Below, one piece after another: positions 47,247 to 56,210 of a DNA stretch of 64,000 nucleotides. The notes under the pieces are model-generated. The model saw only the letters and a program-made list of their open reading frames with translations, was not told the origin of the DNA and searched no databases. Position 1 is the stretch's first letter; each line of letters opens with the position of its first letter. Origin of the DNA: Rhodospirillaceae bacterium. GTDB taxonomy: Bacteria > Pseudomonadota > Alphaproteobacteria > Rhodospirillales > Rhodospirillaceae. The stretch covers positions 56,719 to 120,718 of the forward strand of contig SHWP01000003.1 of NCBI GenBank assembly GCA_009693785.1, read 5' to 3'. The position numbers were made by a program, and so were the translations under genes.

Positions 47247-48941
47247 CTAAGGACCGAGCGGTCGCGATGGATTTGAGGTTACCCGATTATTGTAAACCGC
47301 CAAGGCCCTCTCGCGCGCTTGGTCGAGGATAGCCTGATCGGGGTGACCCGCATCGAGCTTGCCGGGCCAAAAAATACGGTCGGGCCGAAGTGTGTTGTCG
47401 AACATGTGTTCGGTGAGCGGTGCAATGCGCGGGGTCGCGCCGTTTTTTTTCAGATACATCAGTACGAAATAAAGCGCAGCCTGATCAGCCCCCCAGCGCA
47501 ACCTGCCTAACCGCCACATCTCGGCCAAATAGGCTGCGACAAGTTTGGTAAATCGTACACCCGCTGCTGTTGTAGTGACGCCAACGGCGCTAGCCTGAAT
47601 ATGGTTGTTAGGTTCAAGCCTGCCGGGTTGGAGCCATAAGCCCAGTTCGTGGTTGGCTAGCCCATCGAACATCGGAGCGGGATCGCGGTTCAAAAGCATA
47701 TCCGCATCAAGTTGCCAACACCCCCCGGGATAAAGCGGCGCAAACTCAAGAAGGCGAGCGAATCGCATGGCGTGGGCATAGATGGGACGTTGTGCAACGT
47801 CGATTCCGGTTGTCTCGGTCGAGATTGTGAGGGGAGTTTCATACCAAGAGCAAAGCCGTGCATGCTCGCGTTTCAGCGCGTCTTCATCGCCATCAAAAAC
47901 GTGCGCGTGCAAGCCAATGCCGCTGAGTTTGTCTGCGCACGATCCAATCAAAGGCTGCACGAAACGTTCGAAGTAGACCGGATCGCAGCCAACAAAAAAC
48001 GAGCGCGTGGGTTTGTGTTGCGGCGAGGCCACCAGCCGCGTTCGTGGCAACCCAGCGAGAACATCGGCTTGTGTTTTTTGATCAAGGCTGCGGTAAAAGT
48101 CCTCGGCTAAGGTATAAGACATCGTCACTTTATCGGGCGATGTGGCTCGCACAGTATTCAATACCGGCTCGGCCTCCCACATCCTGCCCGATAACAAGAG
48201 CGCTAGAAAATACATCGCGCTTGCATCGGCCCGCTCTGGTGCGGCGCGATACCAAGACTCCGCGTGAGCGCGCCAGGCCTCGATATCTTTGGTCACAAAT
48301 CGTAAGGATAAGTCTTCGATGTCCAGTGCGTGCGATACAGCCGCGCTGGCCGCGTGGCGCTGCTCGATTTCCAGTAACGGAAAATAAAGCTGATATAGGT
48401 GAACAAGACTCGCAGTTTTTTTGGGCCCACGATCAATGGCCGATTTTATGGCGGCAATCGTATCTTGGGGGTTTTTCTCCCGCTGAAAGTGGAAAAATTT
48501 GTAGGCGGCCCTGAGAGCGTCGGGATCTCGGATAAGAACCTCCCGATAGGCGCGCGAAGCCGTTTCAAAGTCGCGCGAAGCCTCAGCCATTTGCGCCAAA
48601 AATTCCCACTCGCCGGGCGAGCCATCGGTGAGGGCAAGCGATTGCGCCATGGATGAGGCAGCTACCGCAGGCTTATTGTTGGCCGCATAGATGCGCGCCA
48701 AAAAGCTAAGGTTTTGCGCGGTGGGGTTTAATTCTACTGCCTTACTCGCATAGGGCTCGGCATTTTGCGGACGGGCTGTGCGGTACAGCACGTGCGCCAT
48801 GAGAAATATAAATGCGGAATTGTCGGGGGCTGAGATTAATGCTGCGGAAAGCTCGCGTTCGGCATCAGCCCAGCGGCCTTCGTTGACTGCCAGAGCGATG
48901 GCTGGGGGCGCGGAGAGCGTGGGTGGGCTGGGTATGGTCAT
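47247..48941 (-). CDS. TPR protein fused to a glycosyltransferase-like domain
   Basis: This is a protein of about 564 residues. Residues about 15-230 form TPR-like helical repeats (RWADAERELSAALISAPDN, YASKAVELNPTAQNLSFLARI). The C-terminal half, from FFVGCDPVYFERFVQPLI, resembles a nucleotide-diphospho-sugar transferase fold, with YPGGCWQLDADMLLNRDPAP carrying a DxD-type metal motif. It could modify surface glycans or proteins. No partner is adjacent. ATG 48941 is used. A GTG at 48977 is less likely. Confidence 0.7.
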   Translation of the reverse strand: MTIPSPPTLSAPPAIALAVNEGRWADAERELSAALISAPDNSAFIFLMAHVLYRTARPQNAEPYASKAVELNPTAQNLSFLARIYAANNKPAVAASSMAQSLALTDGSPGEWEFLAQMAEASRDFETASRAYREVLIRDPDALRAAYKFFHFQREKNPQDTIAAIKSAIDRGPKKTASLVHLYQLYFPLLEIEQRHAASAAVSHALDIEDLSLRFVTKDIEAWRAHAESWYRAAPERADASAMYFLALLLSGRMWEAEPVLNTVRATSPDKVTMSYTLAEDFYRSLDQKTQADVLAGLPRTRLVASPQHKPTRSFFVGCDPVYFERFVQPLIGSCADKLSGIGLHAHVFDGDEDALKREHARLCSWYETPLTISTETTGIDVAQRPIYAHAMRFARLLEFAPLYPGGCWQLDADMLLNRDPAPMFDGLANHELGLWLQPGRLEPNNHIQASAVGVTTTAAGVRFTKLVAAYLAEMWRLGRLRWGADQAALYFVLMYLKKNGATPRIAPLTEHMFDNTLRPDRIFWPGKLDAGHPDQAILDQARERALAVYNNRVTSNPSRPLGP

Positions 48942-49004
48942 GAGCCGGCTCAACGTATCATCGCTGCGGCTTGACACCCAAACCGGATGTGCGATGCAAG
49001 CGGC

Positions 49005-49550
49005 ATGATGTTCTCTCTCAAGCCCAAATCTCCTCGTCGTATGTTCCTGTTGGGAGGCGCAACCCTTGCTTTGTCGGGCTGCGGGTTTCGCCCGCTTTAT
49101 GGCCGTTCGGGTGTAGCCGCCAGCCCCGATGTTTTAAATGCATTGGCGCAAACCCGCATTCGGCCCATCGCCGACCGCAGCGGCCAGCGCTTGAGGCAGA
49201 TTCTGAACGAAAAGCTTTACAGCAACGGCCCGGCAGAACGCAGCCGCTACGACTTAGAAGTAACCCTTACCAAACAAACCATCGAGCTGGGCGTGCGCCC
49301 CGATTCGACCACCTCGCGCGCCAACCTGGTGTTCACGACTGCATTCGCCATTTATGACGGCGGCGCGCGGGCCTACGGCGACAGCACGCAAGCAGTGGTG
49401 AGTTACAATATTTTGGATGATCAATTCGCCACGGTTGCCTCGCAGGCCGATGCCGAAGACCGCGCCCTTCGCCAGTTGGGCGAGGAAATCAAAACCCGGC
49501 TTGCGGTCTATTTCGACCGGCGCTTGCGGCCCAAATCCGCGGCACGCTAA
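49005..49550 (+). CDS. lptE: LPS assembly lipoprotein LptE
   Basis: This is a protein of about 181 residues. MMFSLKPKSPRRMFLLGGAT leads to the lipobox LSGC, followed by GFRPLYGRSG, the typical LptE start in alphaproteobacteria. LptE plugs the LptD translocon that inserts LPS into the outer leaflet. It lies 9 bp upstream of holA, a conserved pair. Confidence 0.9.
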   Translation: MMFSLKPKSPRRMFLLGGATLALSGCGFRPLYGRSGVAASPDVLNALAQTRIRPIADRSGQRLRQILNEKLYSNGPAERSRYDLEVTLTKQTIELGVRPDSTTSRANLVFTTAFAIYDGGARAYGDSTQAVVSYNILDDQFATVASQADAEDRALRQLGEEIKTRLAVYFDRRLRPKSAAR

Positions 49551-49559
49551 ACCCCGTTC

Positions 49560-50609
49560 ATGAAAATCACGGCCAACCGCGCGGATTCATTCCTCGCCAA
49601 ACCCGACAAGGTGAAGGCTGTGCTGTTGTTCGGCCCCGATGGTGGTTTAGTGCGCGAGCGCATGAACGCCCTGACCAAGACGATTGCCGGAAGCTTGGAT
49701 GATCCTTTCCGCGTGGCTGAGTATTCCGCATCTGTCTTGCGTGATGATCCGGGCCGGTTGGGTGATGAGGCGGCCTCGTTAAGTTTTGGCGGCGGTCAGC
49801 GGGTGGTGCGCTGGCGCGATGCCGATTCCGATGCGCGCCTGGAAACCACCGTGGCCAACGCCTTCGAGGCGTTTTTTGAAAACCCCGTGGGCGATGCGCT
49901 TTCGATTGTCACCGCTGGCGATATCGGCGCGCGGGCCAAGCTGGTGCAGGTATTTGAGGCCAGTGACATGGCCGCCTCTATTGCATGTTATGCCGACGAC
50001 GCACGCACACTCGAGGGCGTAATTCGCGAGACACTAAAATCCCACGGCGTTAGCGCCACGCCCGACGCTTTGGCGTGGCTGGCCGATCGCTTGGGTGGCG
50101 ACCGCGAGGTCAGCCGCCGCGAAATCGAGAAGCTTGCCATGTACAAGGGCGGTACAGGCACCATCACCGAGGACGATGCTCGCGTCTGCGTGGGCGATAG
50201 TGCGGCGCTCGATATGGACGATCTGATCTATGCGGTCGGCGATGGCGATCATGGCACAGTCCTGCGCGTGTATGGCCGGTTGATGGGCGAGGGCGCTTCG
50301 CCGATCACCATACTCAATGCGGCGGCACGGCATTTTTTACGCCTGCACGAAACACGCGGACGCATGAATGACGGCAAAAGTTTGGACGCGGCCATGATGT
50401 CATTGCGTCCGCCGGTGTTCTTCATGGTCAAGGCGCGGTTTCAAAATCATGTAAGCCAGTGGTCGGAAGGCCTGATTGCGCGGGCTATCGACATATTGAA
50501 CGAAGCCGAGCTGCAATCAAAGTCCACCGACTTTCCTGCGGAAGCCATAACCGAACGAGCCTTGATGCAGATTGCCCAGGCCGGATCGGGTGCAAGGCGA
50601 GCGAGATAA
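49560..50609 (+). CDS. holA: DNA polymerase III subunit delta
   Basis: This is a 349-residue clamp-loader subunit that opens the beta clamp. The N-terminus MKITANRADSFLAKPDKVKAVLLFGPDGGLVRERM and the later DALAWLADRLGGDREVSRREIEKLAMY are diagnostic. It is preceded by lptE and, beyond an inserted copper block, faces parB, matching the wider alphaproteobacterial order. Confidence 0.95.
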   Translation: MKITANRADSFLAKPDKVKAVLLFGPDGGLVRERMNALTKTIAGSLDDPFRVAEYSASVLRDDPGRLGDEAASLSFGGGQRVVRWRDADSDARLETTVANAFEAFFENPVGDALSIVTAGDIGARAKLVQVFEASDMAASIACYADDARTLEGVIRETLKSHGVSATPDALAWLADRLGGDREVSRREIEKLAMYKGGTGTITEDDARVCVGDSAALDMDDLIYAVGDGDHGTVLRVYGRLMGEGASPITILNAAARHFLRLHETRGRMNDGKSLDAAMMSLRPPVFFMVKARFQNHVSQWSEGLIARAIDILNEAELQSKSTDFPAEAITERALMQIAQAGSGARRAR

Positions 50610-50620
50610 GGGCAGGTGAG

Positions 50621-50965
50621 ATGACAAAGGCTATGCACACACGGCTGCGGAAAATTTGCTTGAGACTTCCTGAAGTCAGCGAGGCCTTAAGCTTCGGGAA
50701 TGTTGCCTTCCGCGCGGGAAAGCGGCCTTTCGTGGTGATGGACCACTATAAGGGCCTAGATTGCATTTTCATCTATGTCGATCCGGGGCGGCGCGATGCG
50801 CTACTGCGCAATAAGCGCCTTTTCAAAGCGCCTTACGATCCGCGCGAGAAGGGCCTCTGCCGCACGCTTGAGAAAATAGATTGGACCGAGATGAAGGGTT
50901 TGATTCTCGACAGCTACCGGCAGGTGGCCTTGGCGCGCATGCTCATGGCCCTCGAGGCAAAATAA
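50621..50965 (+). CDS. MmcQ/YjbR-family protein
   Basis: This is a protein of about 114 residues of the MmcQ/YjbR fold (double-wing DNA-binding-like). LRLPEVSEALSFGNVAFRAGKRPFVVMD and a C-terminal SYRQVALARML are family-typical. The function is not established. ATG 50621 follows GGCAGGTGAG. Its stop abuts the copZ stop with no gap. Confidence 0.85.
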   Translation: MTKAMHTRLRKICLRLPEVSEALSFGNVAFRAGKRPFVVMDHYKGLDCIFIYVDPGRRDALLRNKRLFKAPYDPREKGLCRTLEKIDWTEMKGLILDSYRQVALARMLMALEAK

Positions 50966-51175
50966 CTAAGCCGGTACCGTAAATCCCGCCTTGCGGATAG
51001 CTTGTTCCAACTGCGCTTGGTTGATAGCGCTGGCATCGAATTCCACAGTCACGCGCTTGTCTTCCATTGAAGCCTTGGCGGTACTGACGCCCGCTTGATG
51101 GATCAGGGTGCGTTCAACGCTTTTCACACATCCGCCACAGGTCATGCCTTCGACCGGAATCACGATTTTGTTCAT
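50966..51175 (-). CDS. copZ: copper chaperone, heavy-metal-associated domain
   Basis: This is a 69-residue HMA-domain protein with the Cu(I)-binding GMTCGGC near residue 12. It passes copper to CopA, encoded 27 bp upstream. Two ATGs lie in frame. AAGGAG directly abuts the first (51181) and is six bases from the second (51175), so the second is the probable start. Confidence 0.92.
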   Translation of the reverse strand: MNKIVIPVEGMTCGGCVKSVERTLIHQAGVSTAKASMEDKRVTVEFDASAINQAQLEQAIRKAGFTVPA

Positions 51176-51202
51176 AATCATCTCCTTGGTGTGATTTGGA
51201 TT

Positions 51203-53398
51203 TTAATCCGGTATCGCCCTCGGACGCCAGCGTTTGAGCAGCAACGAATTCGACACCACGCTGACACTCGACAGTGCCATGGCCGCCCCCGCCAAAGCGG
51301 GTGTGAGAAAGCCAAAGGCTGCCAAAGGCACGCCAATCAGGTTGTAAACAAAGGCCCAAAACAAGTTCTGGCGAATCTTACGCCATGTGGCGCGGCTAAT
51401 ATCGAGTGCGGCTGGAACCAACGCCGGATTGGGCCGCAGCAGCGTGATGCCTGCCGTGGCCATGGCCACATCGGTGCCGCTGCCCATGGCGATACCCACA
51501 TCGGCCGTGGCCAGTGCAGGTGCATCATTAACACCATCGCCAACCATAGCGACAACCACGCCAGCCTGCTGCAATGCGCGAATGTCGGTGGATTTGGTTT
51601 CGGGCCGCACACCGCCGCGCACATCTTCAATTCCAACCGCCTGCGCGATGTGCTGCGCGACAGCTTGGCTGTCGCCACTTAGCAATATTGTTTTGATGCC
51701 TTGTTGCTTGAGTGCGCGAACGGCGCCTTCGGATTCCTGACGCGGCTTGTCAGCTAAACAAAAGACAGCGTGGATCTCAATATTAACCACAAGGACGATC
51801 ACTGAATACGCGGCATTGGCAAAGGAGTTCAAGGCGGCCGTGGCAATGCCGCTTGCGTTAACAAACGCGGCATTTCCCATGAGCACCGTCTTGCCATCAA
51901 CGCTGCCCTCAATACCAAACCCCGTGTGGCTTTTGAATTTCGCCACGGCGCGCTCTTGCGCACCACGACTCTTTCCAAAAGCAATGATCGCCTTGGCGAT
52001 GGGGTGCTCGCTGGCGGTTTGAATCGACATGGCGATGGATAAATTTTCCAACTCGTCGCCGTGTACATTGTTGAATTGCGCAAGGACGAGTTTGCCTTGG
52101 GTCAGCGTGCCGGTTTTATCGAAAACAACGGTGGTGACTGCGTGGGCGCGCTCCAGGGCTTCGATGTCCTTGATCAGAATGCCCGCGTGTGCGGCCGCCC
52201 CCATGCCCGTCACCAACGCTGTGGGCGTGGCCAGGCCAAGGGCGCAAGGACATGCAATCACCAGTACCGAGACCGCCGCAACGAAGGCCTGATCAATCGT
52301 ACCGCCCGTAAACACCCACGCTAAGAACGTGACAATGGAGATGACAACGATAATGGGCACGAAAATGGCGCTGATGCGGTCTACCAAGCGCTGAACGGGC
52401 GCTTTTCCCGTTTGAGCGTTTTGAACCAGCGCGACAATTTTGGCTAGGGTGGTGTCCGCACCCACCGCCGTGGCGCGCACGAGCAAGCGGCCCGTACCGT
52501 TGATCGCACCGGCAATGACTTTATCGCTCTTGGTTTTTTCAACGGGCAGGCTTTCGCCCGTGATGAGCGCTTCGTCACACTCACTGGCGCCGTCCTCAAC
52601 AAGTCCATCGGTGGGGATTTTTTCGCCCGGGCGAATGATAATGCGATCAGAGATTCGAACTTGATCGATGGGAATTTCAGTTTCAACGCCACTTCGCACG
52701 ACACGCGCGGTTTCGGGCCGCAGGGCCATGAGCGAGCGGATTGCCTCGGTCGTGCTCCGCTTGGCGCGGGCCTCAAGCCATTTCCCCAACAGGATCAGCG
52801 TAATGATCACCGCCGAGCCTTCGAAATAAAGTTGGCCCGCGGCCATGTCCGCGCGCGCCGTCACCAGATAGAGCGAATAGAAATAGGCTGCGCTCGTGCC
52901 AAGCGCGACGAGGACATCCATGTTGGCCGCACGCGCACGCAAGGCGCGGTAACTGCTGGAATAAAACCGCGCGCCTAAAATGAATTGCACCGGCGTTGCC
53001 AACGCCAGTTCCATCCATGGCGAGAGGTGAAAACCAAAACTAAATGTATGGGCCAGCATTTGTGCGACGAGTGGTAGCGTGAGCACGATGGAAATTGGGA
53101 GCGCTCGTCCATCGTTGGACGCGAGCTCGAGCGTGCTGTCATCGTTTGCAATGGTGGCGTCATAGCCAGCATCGCGCACGGCGGCGATTAATTGTTGCGG
53201 TTGAGTGCGCGCGAGGTCGAAGCGCACATCGGCACGTTCGAGCGCCAGATTGATCGTGGCATTGGTGACGCCCGCAACCGCACTCAAGGCTTTCTCCAGG
53301 CGAGTCGCGCAGGCTGCGCAAGTCATGCCGGTGATCGCCAAGGCAACCCGAGTCGCATTGACGGAGGGATGGGAACTGGTTGGGCTAAGCTGATCCAT
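51203..53398 (-). CDS. copA: copper-exporting P1B-type ATPase
   Basis: This is a 731-residue inner-membrane pump expelling Cu(I) with ATP. There is one N-terminal HMA domain (GMTCAAC near residue 23), eight predicted membrane segments, CPC in VIACPCALGLATP near 383, the phosphorylated Asp in VFDKTGTLTQG near 426, HP in ASEHPIAKAI, and MVGDGVNDAPAL. Its promoter has a MerR/CueR-type operator. The regulator gene itself is not in the window. Confidence 0.96.
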   Translation of the reverse strand: MDQLSPTSSHPSVNATRVALAITGMTCAACATRLEKALSAVAGVTNATINLALERADVRFDLARTQPQQLIAAVRDAGYDATIANDDSTLELASNDGRALPISIVLTLPLVAQMLAHTFSFGFHLSPWMELALATPVQFILGARFYSSSYRALRARAANMDVLVALGTSAAYFYSLYLVTARADMAAGQLYFEGSAVIITLILLGKWLEARAKRSTTEAIRSLMALRPETARVVRSGVETEIPIDQVRISDRIIIRPGEKIPTDGLVEDGASECDEALITGESLPVEKTKSDKVIAGAINGTGRLLVRATAVGADTTLAKIVALVQNAQTGKAPVQRLVDRISAIFVPIIVVISIVTFLAWVFTGGTIDQAFVAAVSVLVIACPCALGLATPTALVTGMGAAAHAGILIKDIEALERAHAVTTVVFDKTGTLTQGKLVLAQFNNVHGDELENLSIAMSIQTASEHPIAKAIIAFGKSRGAQERAVAKFKSHTGFGIEGSVDGKTVLMGNAAFVNASGIATAALNSFANAAYSVIVLVVNIEIHAVFCLADKPRQESEGAVRALKQQGIKTILLSGDSQAVAQHIAQAVGIEDVRGGVRPETKSTDIRALQQAGVVVAMVGDGVNDAPALATADVGIAMGSGTDVAMATAGITLLRPNPALVPAALDISRATWRKIRQNLFWAFVYNLIGVPLAAFGFLTPALAGAAMALSSVSVVSNSLLLKRWRPRAIPD

Positions 53399-53434
53399 TG
53401 TGGTGTTCGCCAGGCCTCAAATCTGAGGTAGGCC

Positions 53435-53465
53435 TTGATACACCTTCCATTTACTGGAAGGTCAA
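53435..53465 (-). promoter_or_regulatory. CueR/MerR-type copper-responsive promoter of copA-copZ
   Basis: On the minus strand the -35 is TTGACC (53460-53465) and the -10 is TATCAA (53435-53440), 19 bp apart. This over-long spacer is the hallmark of MerR-family activation. A perfect inverted repeat, ACCTTCCA/TGGAAGGT, fills it (53442-53449 and 53455-53462), like known CueR/HmrR sites. copA starts 37 bp downstream. This predicts induction by Cu(I). Confidence 0.85.
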
Positions 53466-53543
53466 TAAGCTCATGTTACTGTGTGGTTTATATGAGATAA
53501 AATATATAAAAATCATACGTTTATTGTTAATTCCAGCCCAAGG

Positions 53544-54134
53544 CTACAATGCTGCTTTGGCAACGTCTTCAGGGGTAAAGACCCTTTTTAGCTTCCAGGG
53601 GGCCTTGCTGCCCTTACGCGGTGGGGACAGCGCTAAAAGCTCGCAATTGCCGGTTCGCACTGCTGCCTCTTCGAGCGCCCAGCGGCGCACCGCCAAAAAA
53701 GTGCCGCCATGGGCAACGATCAGGACCGGGCCGGGGTGTTTTAAGCACTCGTTGAGCGCAGCCAATGAGCGCTCGATAAAATCTTCAAACAGTTCTCCAC
53801 CAGGGATTTCCCCGCCGGCCACCCAGCTCTCGCGCCACGGACCGCTGGGATGGCCCTCATAAGATCCGAAGTTCGATTCCTTCAAACCATCGACATTGAC
53901 GATAGAAGTGACAGAGGTATGTGCGGCGATGATCTCGGCTGTGTTGCGCGCCCGACAAAGAGGACTTGTGCAAATCGTCACAATATTTTTCTTGGCAAGA
54001 ATTTGCGCAGCTGCCTCGGCTTGAAAAATTCCCACAGGATTGAGTGGCGTGTCGGTTTGGCCCTGCATCAATCGCAGCTTGTTCCAATCCGTCTCGCCGT
54101 GTCTGAGAAAATAAAAGGCCGCACGGGTGAGCAT
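53544..54134 (-). CDS. histidine phosphatase family protein (phosphoglycerate-mutase-like)
   Basis: This is a protein of about 196 residues. FYFLRHGETDWNKL holds the phospho-His, CTSPLCRARNTAEI the second Arg, and VLIVAHGGTFLAVRR the second His. Substrates in this family range from phosphosugars to alpha-ribazole phosphate. ATG 54134 sits just before the conserved region. The frame opens further to 54206 but would overlap parB. Confidence 0.88.
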   Translation of the reverse strand: MLTRAAFYFLRHGETDWNKLRLMQGQTDTPLNPVGIFQAEAAAQILAKKNIVTICTSPLCRARNTAEIIAAHTSVTSIVNVDGLKESNFGSYEGHPSGPWRESWVAGGEIPGGELFEDFIERSLAALNECLKHPGPVLIVAHGGTFLAVRRWALEEAAVRTGNCELLALSPPRKGSKAPWKLKRVFTPEDVAKAAL

Positions 54135-54153
54135 TTGTCGCGCCCGACCAAGG

Positions 54154-55380
54154 TTACCGATGCGTCGCGCCTGCGGCGCCGACCTCGTCAGCCCCGTGAT
54201 CTTCATGGGCAGCCGGGCTTGGTGCTTCGGCCCCGTGATCTTCCGAGAAATGTCCGGCGGGCTTCAACGATTCTTCAATCGCATTGCTCAAACCAAAATC
54301 ATCCATGATGTCAGGCTTTTCTTTTTGTTCCTCGCGCCCGACTGCGCCTGCTGCGCCCACATCGTTTGCGGCCGGGTCTGTATAAGGCGCCGTGTGGTCG
54401 TCTGCGGCGCGCGGCTCTTCGCTCTCATCAAAACCCTCACGTTTCAGCAGCTCTTCAATATCAACGGTTCCGGGGTCTCTTGCGTTGTCTGCTTTCCCGC
54501 GCTTGCCGCCGGTGGATAGCCGTTTGACGATGTCATCGAGCTGTTCAAGGTTTGCATAGGCAATAGCGACCCCTCCGCCCTTGCCGTCGAAGCTGATGTC
54601 GACGCTGTAGCCAGTTGCGTTTTCCAGCGTTATTTCCAGCGCCCGCGTGTCGGCATCTTTTTCGGCGCGCAACATCACGCGTTTTGTTTTGCCATGGCCT
54701 TTGGCTAAGCGTTCCGATTGGCGCACACTTAACCCGCGCCTTGTAATTTTGTGCGCGAGCGCTTCGGCGTTTTTCAAACCGACCAGTGGCTTTGCTTGCC
54801 CAGCGCTGAGTTTTCCGTCGTCGATGAGACGCAACACACCATCGGGCAAATTCAAAAGCCGCAGCAAGTTGGCCACGTGTGTGCGGCTCTTGCCGACAAT
54901 CTCGGATATTTCTTCTTGCGTGTGCGCGAAGTCATCGATGAGGCGTTGATAGCCGCGCGCTTCTTCGGCGGGCGATAAATCTTGCCGCTGCAAATTTTCG
55001 ATCAGCGCGACTTCAAGAACTTCTGAATCACTGAGTTCGCGTACCAGCACGGGAACGTCGTGCACTTGTGCGCGTTGTGCCGCACGCCAGCGCCGCTCGC
55101 CCGCAATAATTTCGTAACGTCCCGGAGTGTTGGGATCGGGCCGAACCAGCAGCGGCTGCAGAATTCCTTTTTCTTTGATCGACGCGGCTAGTTCATTGAG
55201 CGAGGGCTCATCGAAATGCTTGCGCGGCTGTAGTGGCGAGGGCGTCAGAACATCGACGGGAAGAGTCGTGGCAGATTTTGTGCTTGCTGGTGCGGACGAA
55301 TCGCCATCGCCGTCTTGCTCGCCGAACAGTGCATTGAGACCGCGGCCTAGCGTTTTGCGTTTGGTGGTCTCTGCGTTCAT
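54154..55380 (-). CDS. parB: chromosome-partitioning protein ParB with a long acidic tail
   Basis: ParB is a CTP-dependent clamp that loads at parS and spreads. The 408-residue chain has KRKTLGRGLNALFG, the CTP-binding region IIAGERRWRAAQRA and LIENLQRQDLSPAEEARGY, and the HTH SEIVGKSRTHVANLLRLLNL. The dimerisation end LEQLDDIVKRLS lies near residue 285. About 110 further acidic, Ala/Glu/Asp/His-rich residues follow, so the protein is about a third longer than usual. It overlaps parA by 4 bp. Confidence 0.95.
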   Translation of the reverse strand: MNAETTKRKTLGRGLNALFGEQDGDGDSSAPASTKSATTLPVDVLTPSPLQPRKHFDEPSLNELAASIKEKGILQPLLVRPDPNTPGRYEIIAGERRWRAAQRAQVHDVPVLVRELSDSEVLEVALIENLQRQDLSPAEEARGYQRLIDDFAHTQEEISEIVGKSRTHVANLLRLLNLPDGVLRLIDDGKLSAGQAKPLVGLKNAEALAHKITRRGLSVRQSERLAKGHGKTKRVMLRAEKDADTRALEITLENATGYSVDISFDGKGGGVAIAYANLEQLDDIVKRLSTGGKRGKADNARDPGTVDIEELLKREGFDESEEPRAADDHTAPYTDPAANDVGAAGAVGREEQKEKPDIMDDFGLSNAIEESLKPAGHFSEDHGAEAPSPAAHEDHGADEVGAAGATHR

Positions 55381-56210
55381 CCCGCCAGAACCTGCTCGCG
55401 TTTGAGAACTTCACCGGCGAGATTGAGATACGCCTGCGCGCCCTTGGATTGGAAATCATAGAGCAGAATCGGCTTGCCGTGCGAGGGCGCTTCGGAAATG
55501 CGAACATTGCGTGGAATTACAGTTGTATAGACCTTGTCGCCGAAGTAACTGCGCACATCGTTCTCGACCATTTCCGAGAGATTGTTGCGTTTGTCGACCA
55601 TAGTCAGAACGATGCCCTGAATTTCCAGCGTTGGGTTATAGCCCTTGCGGATGCGCTCAATCGTGCGCACCAAATGGCTGATGCCTTCAAGCGCCAAGAA
55701 CTCGGCTTGCAGCGGGACCATGACGGCATCGGCCGCAACAAGCGCGTTCAATGTCAGCAGCCCTAGGGATGGTGGGCAATCGATCAACACAAAATCGTAT
55801 TCGCTGCCCTGCTCGGCGAGCGCCATCTTGAGCCGGGCTTGGCGGTTTTCAACATCCACCAGCTCTAACTCTGCGGCGGCCAAATCGACGCCCGATGGAA
55901 TGATAAAAAGATTTGGTACAGAGGTGGGAACAATCGCTTCTGAAACTTTCTTCTCGCCCATCAGCAAATGATAGGTATTTACGGTGCGATGTTTGTGATC
56001 GATGCCAAGGCTGGTGGAGGCGTTGCCTTGGGGATCCAGGTCGATCACCAAAACCTTTTTATTTACGGCAGCCATGGCCGTGGCCAGATTAACCGCCGTG
56101 GTTGTTTTACCTACACCGCCCTTTTGATTGGATACGGCCAGGGTGCGCGGCCGAGTTGCCACGACAATCTGTTGGGCTTGAGGGGGCTCGTACTCAGACA
56201 GAGTTGACAT
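55377..56210 (-). CDS. parA: chromosome-partitioning ATPase ParA
   Basis: This is a 277-residue deviant Walker ATPase that drives ParB-parS complexes along the nucleoid. Walker A is QKGGVGKTTTAVNLA, and FVLIDCPPSLGLLTLNAL and KGYNPTLEIQGIVLTM are typical. The N-terminal extension of about 20 residues (MSTLSEYEPPQAQQ) is common in chromosomal ParA. It overlaps rsmG by 17 bp and parB by 4 bp. Confidence 0.97.
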   Translation of the reverse strand: MSTLSEYEPPQAQQIVVATRPRTLAVSNQKGGVGKTTTAVNLATAMAAVNKKVLVIDLDPQGNASTSLGIDHKHRTVNTYHLLMGEKKVSEAIVPTSVPNLFIIPSGVDLAAAELELVDVENRQARLKMALAEQGSEYDFVLIDCPPSLGLLTLNALVAADAVMVPLQAEFLALEGISHLVRTIERIRKGYNPTLEIQGIVLTMVDKRNNLSEMVENDVRSYFGDKVYTTVIPRNVRISEAPSHGKPILLYDFQSKGAQAYLNLAGEVLKREQVLAG

